DNA of 64,000 bases from assembly GCF_036898095.1 (NCBI RefSeq), contig NC_090739.1, forward strand, positions 62,604,342-62,668,341, read 5' to 3'. The notes beneath the pieces are model-generated. The model worked only from the letters and a program-made list of their open reading frames with translations. It ran no database searches and was not told the DNA's origin. Position numbers and translations under genes: made by a program. This stretch comes from Palaemon carinicauda (lineage: Eukaryota; Arthropoda; Malacostraca; Decapoda; Palaemonidae). Numbering within the stretch: the stretch's first letter is position 1; the number at the start of each line of letters is the position of its first letter. Below, piece by piece: positions 20,884-30,500 of the stretch.

Positions 20884-22191
20884 GGCTCGGACTGTGACAG
20901 ACGTCTCTGTCTTGGTCCTCGCTTGGCAGCCATTGTCTGTTTTGTCTTTACTTAATCGCTTACTTTTCTTTTACTCAATATATATGTAAACATGTTTTCA
21001 TGTTTGTATATATATTTGAGTATAGAAATAAGTAAGTTTCCTTTTCAGATGTGTGTGTGTAGTGTACGATATCTACGTGGAGGCCTCGGCAGTTAGGCCA
21101 CCACGGCCTAATTTTATGGGTTGCGATCGAGTTTGACTTCGGTCTTTCTCTCTCTCTCTCTCTTGAGGTCGTTCACCCTTTTACTATGTTTTACTACGCC
21201 CTTGTAGCTTCCTTCCCGTGTGGGTGGGGTTGCTACGCCGTATTTTGTCTCAATTAGTTTATGAATCTAATTGTAGTTGTTAATTTTTCAGCTTGTAGAA
21301 CGATTCCTTTCGGGGTTTTCGTTTTTTTCTTTAGTGTTCATTCATTTTTAAATTACATAATTACATAGTTACATAATTATAATTGTTATAATTCTGTTTT
21401 GGTTACAGCTCTCCTTCCGCGAGTGTAAGTGGTTGTGAGGGCACGTGCCTGTTGTGTAATTCTTGTTCCTTTCCCTCGGGATTCCTCTTCGGAGCCTTCC
21501 CGGGGGAATGAATGTGTACTAATATTATTTGTTTTATTTTTTTACAGTTACCGATCTAGTTCGTTTCTGTAATATAGCAACGGTGTGAGCTGTCTGGTTG
21601 AGTCCTGGGGATTCGGCTGTTGCTGCCTCCCCCCTTGTATTGTCGTCAGGGGCGTGTCTCCTTCTACTGGTAGTACTCCCGTGTCGACGGACAGCTCTCC
21701 AGTTCATTTTAGAACAGTCAGGAGGCTTGCCTCCTTGGGCGGATAACTTTCCTTCCGAGGGAAGTTTTTTTCCTGTCCAGGCTTGAGCTTTTCCTCTTTT
21801 GGGGGTTCTTCTCTTGCCTTTTTTTCGTGCGACTATGCTCTTGGTGCTGAGCGGTCGCACCTGCAGTTTCGCTCAAGGGGCTGGGCAACTGCAGGAGCTC
21901 CTCTTCGGAGGATTGCCCCTTTTAGGTCACTGGCTGACCAGTCTCTTCCACGAAGTGTTTCTCTTTCGTTCGCGAGAGAGTACACTCATAGAGACTCCTC
22001 TTCGGAGGTTTCTTCTGTTGCTGTTGCTGTTGGCCTCCCTCGCCGTAAGGCCCTCCGTCCGCCTCGTCGTAAGGGCCTCTCATCTCCCTATAAGGGTGCT
22101 TGAGGCGCCTTTTTGAATCTCCGTTTGCAGCCTACAACTTCTTTTTCTCGATCTTCCGTCTTGGTGCAGATGGACAGCAGTCTAATCTCGT

Positions 22192-22300
22192 CTTCCGACG
22201 GGCAACGGTCTTCCCGACGGACAACGGTCTTCCCGACGGACAGCGGTCTTCCGACGGACATCAGTCTTCCGACGGACATCAGTCTCCCGGCGGACAACGA
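22192..22300 (+). repeat. ~21-bp tandem repeat (CGGTCTTCCGACGGACA type)
   Basis: About five diverged units of GACGGACAACGGTCTTCC. In one frame they read FPTDSGLPTDISLPTD. The unit length is near a multiple of three. Confidence 0.75.
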
Positions 22301-22529
22301 TCCCTTCGGGGCAAAGGGTTGCCCCCACGGGGGTTCTTCCCTTGCGTGTCAGGGTTTCCCTGCGCGCCCTTCTGTTCGTCAGCGCTCTCCTGTTCGTCAG
22401 CGCTTTCAAGATGATCTTCCCTGCGGTTCCTGTTACGTGTCAGCGATCTCCGGATCGCCCACGTGTGTTACAGCTGGCACGCCAACGTTCTCCAACACTT
22501 CTGAAGGAACATGGTTCGCCAGCTACTAG

Positions 22530-22869
22530 CTCAACTGCGGATGCTGATCGCCATCGCGCGACCCTCAACTGCGGATGCTGATCGCCATCGCGCGACCCTC
22601 AACTGCGGATGCTGATCGCCATCGCGCGACCCTCAACTGCGGATGCTGATCGCCATCGCGCGACCCTCAACTGCGGATGCTGATCGCCATCGCGCGACCC
22701 TCAACTGCAGATGCTGATCGCCATCGCGCGACCCTCAACTGCGGATGCTGATCGCCATCGCGCGACCCTCAACTGCAGATGCTGATCGCCATCGCGCGAC
22801 CCTCAACTGCGGATGCTGATCGCCATCGCGCGACCCTCAACTGCGGATGCTGATCGTCATCGCACAACC
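22530..22869 (+). repeat. 34-bp minisatellite, ten copies
   Basis: The unit CTCAACTGCGGATGCTGATC GCCATCGCGCGACC starts at 22530 and repeats every 34 bases ten times with only a few substitutions (GCAG for GCGG in two units, GTCAT for GCCAT in the last). 34 is not a multiple of three, so each unit shifts the frame. Near-identity of the copies indicates recent expansion. Confidence 0.93.
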
Positions 22870-23500
22870 CTGAACGATCGCCCTCTTGCGGATGCTGATC
22901 ACCATCGCACCCTTTCACGCGATCATTCACCTGCGCATGCTGCTCGCCATCGCACAACCCTGAACGATTGCCCGCTTACGCATGCTGCTCCTCATCGCAC
23001 CACCCTGAACGATCGCCCTCTTGCGGATGCTGATCACCATCGCACCCTTTCACGCGATCATTCACCTGCGCATGCTGCTCGCCATCGCACAACCCTGAAC
23101 GATTGCCCGCTTACGCATGCTGCTCCTCATCGCACAACCCTGAACGATCGCCCTCTTGCGGATGCTGATCACCATCGCACCCTTTCACGCGATCATTCAC
23201 CTGCGCATGCTGCTCGCCATCGCACAACCCTGAACGATTGCCCGCTTACGCATGCTGCTCCTCATCGCACCACCCTGAACGATCGCCCTCTTGCGGATGC
23301 TGATCACCATCGCACCCTTTCACGCGATCATTCACCTGCGCATGCTGCTCGCCATCGCACAACCCTGCACGATTGCCCGCTTACGCATGCTGCTCCTCAT
23401 CGCACAACCCTGAACGCTCGCCCTCTTGCGGATGCTGATCACCATCGCACCCTATCACGCGATCATTCACCTACACATGCTGCTCGCCATCGCTTACCGC
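22870..23500 (+). repeat. 135-bp (45-codon) tandem repeat, ~4.6 copies
   Basis: The landmark TGAACGATCG or its variant falls at 22871, 23006, 23141, 23276 and 23411, exactly 135 bases apart. Each unit contains three related ~15-codon subunits, for example ARHRTTLNDCPLTHA. The subunits share GATGCTGATC-(A/G)-CCATCGC with the neighbouring 34-bp minisatellite, so both arrays grew from one ancestral word. Confidence 0.93.
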
Positions 23501-23544
23501 CAGCGATCTTCTTCACCTACGCGGCAGCACGATCCCTCGCCGTC

Positions 23545-23745
23545 ACGCCCATTCGCCCGCGCGATCGCTCGCCTGCGCGCCCGCGCGATCGCTCGCCCGC
23601 GCGATCGCTCGCCTGCGCGCCCGCGCGATCGCTCGCCTGCGCGCCCTCGCGACCGCTCGCCTGCGCGCCCGCGCGACCGCTCGCCTGTGCGCCCGCGCGA
23701 CCACTCGCCTGTGCGCCCGCGCGACCATTCGCCTTCGCGCGACCA
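23545..23745 (+). repeat. ~24-bp GC-rich repeat encoding RPRDRSPA
   Basis: About eight units of CGCCCGCGCGATCGCTCGCC type, in the plus frame an Arg-Asp-Arg-Ser-Pro-Ala repeat resembling an RS domain. Variation (ACCACTCG, ACCATTCG) accumulates to the right. Confidence 0.85.
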
Positions 23746-24989
23746 TAGTTCGCGGCGAATTCCACAGCCGGTGGTAGCAGCAGGGACGCGTGCTCCTAGG
23801 CGGCACTCGGGATCACCTCCATCCAAGCACAGGTTGGTAGTGCAGGACGAAGACAGGTCAGTACAGCATTCTTCCCACCTTCTTTTCAGGCAGGAACCGT
23901 CGTGTCCTCTCCAAAGGATCGCCCGATCCCTTTCACCTTAGCGAGGATTTCGGACTCTGTGTCCTTGGAGCAGCAGACATGGTTTGATCCGCTGGCACGG
24001 GCATTAATGAGGTTTATGAAACCAGCACTCACCGGCCAGGGTAACAAACCAGCGGCTGTCTCTCCTACGCTGAAGAGAAAGAGAGGAGTGGACTTCGTGG
24101 TGACTTCCCCCAGGGCGAAGTTGGTTCCCAAGAGGTCGGTCTCGAGGGTCCCTTCTCCTGCACGAGTACTCTCTCCTTCTCCCGCCCTGGAAGGATTTTT
24201 GGCGGGGGGGGCTTTCCGTTGAAGATTTCTCCATCGGACAAGGGGTGACTGCTTACCTCTTCCTCTGGGAGCTTACCAGGTTCTTTCCCTCCTCGGTTAC
24301 GGCCCGAGGTTTGGTTCAAGGAAGCTACAGGAAGATCAAGGGTACTTTCCTCCTCTCGAGCTCAGGCACCTTGGCCTTTCGTCGTTAAGTATCTATTTGC
24401 GGACAAGCTCGATGTTGTACCATCTGGACGCACTGACTGAAGGCTTCCTTCGGGTGTCTCATCTGTGGAGGTCAACGACCTCAGACACCCTTCCATCCTT
24501 GAGAAGAGTTTTGTCTTTGCCCAAGGACAGAGACTTAAACATCTGCTGTGCGGAGTAAATCGACTTCCGGTTTCACTCCTCCAAGGCGCTTTCTTCCAGA
24601 CTCTGCAGGGCTCCAGCTCCCTTTTCTTTCAACCACGTCGGCCTAAGTTATCGGCTACGACAACTGGGACAAGGTGTCCAATTGCAGTTTCCTCCTGTCA
24701 GGAACAGATGGCACAGGAGACTCCCCCGGGGGGGCATAGTCCTAAAAGGAGTTCACGAACTCTAGGATTGCAGGTTTTTTCGCTGGGAGGATGCTTAAGG
24801 TTACTCATCCGAATGACAGCTTCCCGATGCCCATTCCCGCACAATCTCTGTGAGTAGCCAAGGATATCGCGCCTGCCGTCTCTGTCAGCGAATTCAGTGT
24901 CTCTGAACCTCTATGCCATAGCATCAGCAGAGTTGCCCGGTTGGGCAGAATGATCCATACCTTAGGCGAAGGTCTTCCTTAGGATCATC

Positions 24990-25523
24990 GACGGCTTCAC
25001 CCCCGGCCCCCTCAGTCGATCCTTTCTTGTAAGGAAGGATCTGAGAGGGGATGTCCATAGTCGACCTCTCAGCCCTGATCAAGTTTGTCGAACAAACTTC
25101 GGCCAGCGTAGACCAGCAGAATCGATCAGACTGGTAACGAGGCGACAGGACTCCTTTAACCCTGGATCGGAAGGACGGGTACTTTCAGTTTCCATTCCAT
25201 CCATCTTCCAGGGTGCTCGTCGAATTCAGCCTAAACTGCAAGTATTCCTGCTTATGATGCAGTGTGGCTATCCCGCCGTGGCATAGCAGGTTTGTTTCCC
25301 CAGAGAACTCTCCCTGCCTTCCTCTTGGCCGCTCAGGTGCAGACTTCCGCCTCCTCTGCTGTTTGGAGGGCTGGTCAACTCCGGTAGGCTCGGGTTTCGA
25401 CCTTCTTCAGCGCCGGGAAAAGCTTCCGAATGCTGACCATGAGTGTGGGCTCATGGTATTTTGCTTGGAGCCTTCTCTTCCTCTGCCTCAACATCTGGAG
25501 TATCTGGCCATGATATTGAGTCA
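24990..25523 (+). pseudogene. Family B reverse transcriptase remnant
   Basis: Pieces in several frames: VDLSALIKFVEQT near 25060 (family A has VLDVSALNVFVTKQT), LDRKDGYFQFPFHPSS near 25160 (motif A, compare LDLKDAYFHVPIHP), and HLEYLAMILSQ near 25495 (compare IVYLGMVIQSQ). The YLDD region between them is not recognisable. Frameshifts and stops are frequent. The remnant is cut off at its right by the 5S-derived block. Confidence 0.65.
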
Positions 25524-25617
25524 ACCGCCTTACCACGTTGGAAACCCCGCTTCTCTTCCGTCCAGCGAGGTTAAGCAACGTCGGTACTTGGATGGGTGAC
25601 CACCTAGGGACGCCAGA
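25524..25617 (+). ncRNA. 5S rRNA-derived sequence (pseudogene)
   Basis: Collinear with animal 5S rRNA as remembered: CGCCTTACCACGTTGGAAAC, CCGCTTCTCTTCCGTCCAGC, GAGGTTAAGCAACGTCG, then GTACTTGGATGGGTGACCAC and CTAGGGACGCC. About ten bases (the GGCNNNGTTA segment between GTCG and GTACTTGG) are missing and the two ends are incomplete. It contains most of the internal polymerase III promoter region. It lies inside the family B RT remnant, with RT-like sequence on both sides. It cannot be a functional 5S gene. It could be a retroposed pseudogene or a piece of a 5S-headed SINE. Confidence 0.8.
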
Positions 25618-25639
25618 TTCTGTTACCACATCCTCCGAG

Positions 25640-26570
25640 CCTTCCTTTCGGTTCACCGTGGCAAGACTGAGGAGAGTCGCAGTACCTGTTCTCAGTCAAG
25701 CAGAGTTTTCAGCCCTACCTTGGAACGTTTCCTAGTTCTTCTTTCCTCATTGACCCGTTTATAGTCCGAACGGTCGCCTCAGGATAAGTTCCATGTGGGG
25801 CGATCCAAGTTCCGGTGGCTTCAGGCAATGTTTAACCGGACTCCCTGGCCCTATGGGACCAGCGGAACTATTAAACCTGCAATGGGTGTTGACCTATGGA
25901 GCCTCTTGATGGTAGTGGATATTCTCGTCCTTTCCCCACATTCTTGATGCGGTTCTCGGACTCGTCAAAGGAAAGGGGGGGGGGCATGTTCCGGTCCAGG
26001 CCTATGGTCAAGACCTGAAGGATACCTCTCCATCATTCAGGCAGGCTTAAGGGCCTTAGTCTGGCCCCTCTTCAGATCCTACCGCTCCTGCCAAGTCGCC
26101 CCGTTGCGTGTCGACTTCATGCTAACCAGCAGGGGACGCATTTTCACACCTTCACATCTTGCAGTAGAGATATCGGGATGATTGAGATTCTCTCAATTCC
26201 ACCATCGGCTCTCTCATTCCAGGCAGGGGAATGTTTCTCTCAGACTATCCGAGCAGAGCCTCATAGAGAGAGTGTACCTAGGGGTCTTTGACCTTGGGTA
26301 ACCAGCAAGTGCTGGTCTGGGGGACCTGATCGCGACAGCTTGGAACCTCAAGCTTCCGCTAGTTTTCCCCCCAGTCTCAGACCCCGAGACTCTGGCAAGA
26401 TGCATTCCGGTGATGGTGGGACAACTTCGACGCCTGCGTCTTCCCTCCTTTTTGTCTGCGGACAATGGGTCTCAACAAAACCAGGTTGTCTGTCAACCTT
26501 TCAATGGGAGAGCTCCACTGGGACTATGTGCAGAACGGTTTCTGGACCCTCTGCTTCCCCTGACGGAACT
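25640..26570 (+). pseudogene. Family B RNase H remnant
   Basis: Short pieces in changing frames: LKGLSLAPLQ near 26050 (position of the E-containing helix), RQGNVSLRLSEQSLIE near 26220 (compare NMNVSADRLSRR), and ATAWNLKLPLVFPPVSDPE near 26335 (compare FATSMTKRLPLYCSPVPDPA). Strongly decayed. Confidence 0.55.
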
Positions 26571-27720
26571 CCCGGGAGAGCTTCTCCCACGGCGCAGACT
26601 ACTCAAGCAACCACACTGCGACATCTCTCCCGAACCGGGGCGTCGCTTCGGCTTCATGCCTGGAGACACTACGCTTCCTCCTCTAGAAGAGACAACCCGC
26701 TACAGTCGCGGTACGGAGGTCGCGTCATCTGCGATAGTCATCCACAGGGGTCTCCCAGTGAAGAGTCTAAGGTGGTTGGTGCCGTGGGAGATATACCTCT
26801 TCCCGTGAGGCCTCTTCTCCAGCAATAACGGTCTTATTGCCTTTCGGCGGGAGGAAACTCCTTTCCGCTCTTGGCAATGAAGCCTTTCGCTCAGCCTTTC
26901 CCTGACCTTCAGGCTTAAAGGAATAACTTTTTCCTGCCCGCTGGATCTATCCTCGCTCATGCGAAGCTACGATCGTCCCTGCCCTAGTCGGAGGAAGACC
27001 TCCAACTTGGAGCATGGCTCGGACTTTTAGTCCTTTAAGAGATCTCAAGACCCTTTTACGACAGGCCTCGGATTGTATTCCGCCCTGGGTCTTCTGCTCA
27101 CTCTGGCCACGGCCAGTGTGTAAGCAATCTTCTTGGTCTCTTACTACTCCCCCCCTTTCTAAGGAAGAGGGGAAGGCAACATTCAGGCTCGCTCCTGAGT
27201 TGTTGGCTAGACTCAGAATCTGAGGGTCCCGACCCTTCGGTCCGATTCATTCAAGATTTTGAGTCTCAATTCTGTGTCTGATGTCCCAAGACCTTCTCTT
27301 TCTTGCCAGTACAGGAATCGAGAGGTTAGCGCTGGGAACAGCTGCAGTTTGGCCTCAGTTGCAGTCGATTTGGGAACACAAGGAGGACATGGGGGGAGAG
27401 TCACCAGTATACCTCTTCAGCCCGGACTCAAGGACATTCATCTCGACCTGTCTTCAGACCCTCCCCCGTCACGTCGCCCTACAGCACGATGTTGGATACA
27501 TCGCAACGTCCCTCGCCTTCGAGTAATACTACTCTGTGACGCAGGTGCTACAAGCTGGAGTCTGGAAGCGTCTGATGACCTTCGCAGCCCGCTTCCTGCA
27601 GGGCGTGACCCACAGGAGTCTCGATACGTTTTCTATCGCTCTGTGGTGGCTACACAACAGCTGGTCTAACCTCAGGCTCCTTTTTGGAGAGGTAGCAGAA
27701 GGTTGAGGGCATTGTTATCA
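26570..27720 (+). pseudogene. Family B tyrosine recombinase remnant
   Basis: It follows the RNase H linker LTELPGELLPRRRLLKQPH (26565-26620, compare DVPRTLSLRVDLLRQPH in A4). Recombinase-like pieces follow without a continuous frame, including a C-terminal region with AGVWKRLMTFAARFLQGV near 27560. The catalytic residues cannot be assigned with confidence. Confidence 0.5.
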
Positions 27721-28149
27721 GGTTTTAGTCTGCATGAACGAAAGAAGTATGTCTGGCCCTTACTTCTTTCTTCATCATCCCCTCTACGGGGAAGCAGCAT
27801 CCTGGTCTCTGCATAGCTGACCTCGAACCTCTGCAGGTAAACCATGCTTCCTTGTGTTCCGAGTATTGAGTCAATACTGTCGCGTCCCCCATACCCTGAC
27901 GAGGTGGTATTGGGAACGTCTTAACCCAGAGTTCCTTCTGGAACTCCAGGTCAACTGCCTAAGACGGGTCACACTTCTTCCTTCACACACAAGCTTACGT
28001 AGGCCACATGGTTCCTTGCGGTGCAAGGAACTTGTGAGGTGCAGGGACTCCTTTTCTCGAGTGCGACTCACTCGGATTCTGAGTCCCCGGGTAAAGCCAA
28101 AGCCAGTATGGCTGGGGACTTTCCACCCTTCCTAAGGGATAAGTCACCC

Positions 28150-28503
28150 TTTGTAAATAGCGTGGTTTGTATTTCGGTTACGGAACAAATGACAAATTCG
28201 AAGATAATTTGTATTTTTCCTAACCATACAAACCTTAGCTATTTACACATATTTGCCCGCCAGCCCTGTCCCCCAAGACAAGTCCTACCTCTAAGTGAAA
28301 GTGAGTATTCACCTGTGTGTGAGGGGGAGGAGGGGTAGCTAGCTACCACTCCCCTACCCCCCCGCTAACTAGCGCGGGGGTAATACACCCTCGTTAAATT
28401 CTAATGGCTCGCCATTTCAGCTACGCTAAAAGTAATAACCCTTTGTAAATAGCTAAGGTTTGTATGGTTAGGAAAAATACAAATTATCTTCGAATTTGTC
28501 ATA
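28150..28503 (+). repeat. Family B internal complementary region and right ITR
   Basis: ICR 28150-28250 mirrors the left end (complement of 20695-20740) and the right end (complement of 28455-28502). Right ITR 28292-28503 mirrors 20695-20883. The same 3' block occurs at 6293-6570 and 45738-46050. Confidence 0.85.
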
Positions 28504-29335
28504 TTAGGATCTGAATAAATTTTCCTTTTATTGTTGTTCGATCTTTAGAAGGTTAACAATTGGATAGACTTACTTAAATCTCTGACCTTACCTCTTCCCA
28601 CCTTCCACGTTATGAGATGCAGCTATGAACTTGAACTTTTTGAATATGCATTAAAATAAACATAATTTTTAGATTATAATTAATTATTTCAATACTTAAG
28701 GTCATCAGCCTTTACTGCCCTCTTTCCCATGCATTTTGTTTGCTCAGTTCTTATAAAGCACAATGGAAACGATTGAGGAAAACAAGGGCAATCATGTGTT
28801 TACCTAGGCTGCTCCCTGGCTAGGTGGTAGCCTCTCAAGACTGGTGAGTGCTACTCGGAGCAGAGTATCGTACCAAAAGGGAGGGCTTAGAAATTTTTAT
28901 TTTAAGATCATTGGTCATGGCTGTCCCTTCCAGAGGGGAACAGTAATGAACCAATTTTAAGTATTGTAATAGTTCGTTTTAATCTAAACTTTCATATTTT
29001 AAACAATAGGGATCCACCACATCCCATTTCTCCCATCTATAAGAATTATGGTGTGGTCCATCATTTTTAAGATATCTTTCAAAAGTGAACAGTTTTGTTT
29101 TTGAAAATAAGTTATTGGGATGCTAAGGACATCTCATAGGGTAACAATGTTTCAGCAGTATAAAAAGGAAAGATCAGAAATTCAGCATTACTGTTATTAT
29201 AGTCTTCAATTCAGGCTTTTTAATTACATGAGATATTTAACACTATTCATCTCATGCAGTCTGGAACTTAGGCATAAGTAAATATTAAAGTTTTTTATTC
29301 ATTGAACAAACATTTGTAAATTTTTGTCCTTGTAG
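28504..29335 (+). other. Intron stretch before exon b
   Basis: AT-rich, no long frame, no repeat I can name. It ends in the pyrimidine-rich TTTTTGTCCTTGTAG acceptor. Confidence 0.5.
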
Positions 29336-29465
29336 ATGTGAGGACTTTTTCCGGAAAATCCTGGCAAGATGGGTGCGTCTTTTTGCAGTCATGATAAGTG
29401 CTTCTGGAATTGCACATCATCTACTCACTGGGTGGTGTACTCATTTTGATTGTAATGAAGATTTG
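29336..29465 (+). CDS. CPLANE1: CPLANE1-like gene, internal exon b
   Basis: Acceptor TCCTTGTAG ends at 29335 and donor GTAAGT begins at 29466. Joining the two leftover bases of exon a to the first base here gives an intact Lys codon, and the exon then reads 43 codons to phase 0. The product continues CEDFFRKILARWVRLFAVMI, then HHLLTGWCTHFDCNEDL, a helical segment with a Cys/Trp/His-rich end. It is separated from exon a by 11.1 kb holding a LINE fragment and a family B DIRS copy, and from exon c by 3.7 kb holding a family C copy. The exon is too short for the family name to be judged from it alone. Confidence 0.7.
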
Positions 29466-29660
29466 GTAAGTGACATTGTTTTTTTTTTAGTTTTGCCTTG
29501 TGAGTTGCTATTAATATACAGTAATTCATAAAAAATTATCCTAAAATATTTTGCATAAGTGTTTTTCACATCAAGTAATGTATGATTTTATATTTATATT
29601 TTGGGTTTTAAGTTAATTTACCTACTGTAATGTTCATGGGCAAAAGGGAATGCATAAAAA

Positions 29661-30152
29661 AAAGGTATTTTGATGAAGGAAAAATTTATTTCTGGGCGAG
29701 GAACCTGTGTCGCCCAGTGAAAAATGCTCCTCTAGCACCATTTCTAAGGCATAAATATTGCTAAATATACCAGAGAAAAAAGGATGCATGGAATGCCAGG
29801 AATAAACCTAGCTCGCTCACTCTTTGAGTGTCGGTATAGAAAACTGGGGCGTGATTGAACCACGACCTTAGGTCCCTCACCAATTAGACCTCTCCCTCAT
29901 CAACATCCCCCGGAACAACGAGGTGCCGTCCTACACCCGTCTGCTGCCTCCTACTACGACTATCCCTCCCCACCCCTACACCTCCCCACCCCCTTACTTC
30001 ATTCCTCCCAGCACCCGAAGCTTGGACCAGCCAGGGTGAGGGAAAAAGGAAGAGGGTGGATTCACTGGGTGACACAGGTTCCTCGCCCAGAAATAGATTT
30101 TTCCTTCGTCAAAACCCCTTTTCTGGGCTGGACCTGTGTCGCTCCATGAAAT
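29661..30152 (-). repeat. Family C 3' inverted repeat and ICR
   Basis: Left (3') terminal repeat about 29661-30010 and ICR about 30058-30152. The ICR reads CACAGGTTCCTCGCCCAG then GGACCTGTGTCGCTCCATGA, the complements of the two outer ends, joined head to head. This is the same plan as in families A and B, mirrored because the element is on the minus strand. Confidence 0.8.
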
Positions 30153-30500
30153 CATAACAGAGAAATGGTCCCAAGCTTGGGAAAAGTTAAACATAAGGAA
30201 CCGAAACCAAAAACATATAATGTAAAAAGAGAGTTTAATAACACAAAAATATTTACTAACATAAAACACAAGGTATACAATACAGTCAGATATACTGGGT
30301 AAACTCTCAAAATGAAAATTTCAATTAGTACAACAAATAAAATTACAAATGCAAATCATACAATGTAAACAGAGGGTAGGGTGCAAATCAAAATCACAAC
30401 AAAAGGATGGTAGGGGGAGTAGGCAAGGCAGGATAAACCCGCTCCTTATAAGGAGACAAGATCAAAAAGAAAAGAGGGGGTGAAAGAAAATAGTACCTAG

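Larger units (their letters stand above)
21590..24420 (+). pseudogene. Family B ORF1-like region, decayed
   Basis: No continuous frame. Pieces read as Arg/Ser/Pro-rich protein with several nested tandem repeats (22192-22300, 22530-22869, 22870-23500, 23545-23745). After the repeats, about 23902-24222, comes a non-repetitive stretch (SDSVSLEQQTWFDPLARALM, then LKRKRGVDFVVTSPRAKLVP) that looks like real coding sequence of a DNA- or RNA-binding protein. By position, before RT, it should be the gag-like ORF1. I see no cysteine module like that of family A. The 311-codon open frame at 22813-23748 is mainly a product of the 135-bp repeat. Confidence 0.5.
20695..28503 (+). mobile_element. DIRS family B element, long decayed copy
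   Basis: 7.8 kb, plus strand, in the intron between exons a and b. The left end (TTGTTCCGTAACCGAAATAC, 20695-20883) is complementary to 28292-28503. The ICR (28150-28250) pairs with both outer ends: GTATTTCGGTTACGGAACAA mirrors the left end, and ATGACAAATTCGAAG onward mirrors the right end. Internal order is ORF1-like low-complexity region, RT, RNase H and recombinase, all in pieces. The ends differ from family A although the plan is the same. Tandem repeats have expanded in ORF1, and a 5S rRNA-derived block interrupts RT. Confidence 0.85.

Noticed and set aside
22530..23500. CRISPR-like array
   Set aside because: Units are head-to-tail and nearly identical with no unique spacers, and the setting is a eukaryotic retrotransposon ORF. 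They are minisatellites.
22813..23748. A 311-residue His/Arg-rich gene
   Set aside because: It is mostly the translation of the 135-bp repeat. Other frames are open there too, and it has no independent start or domain.
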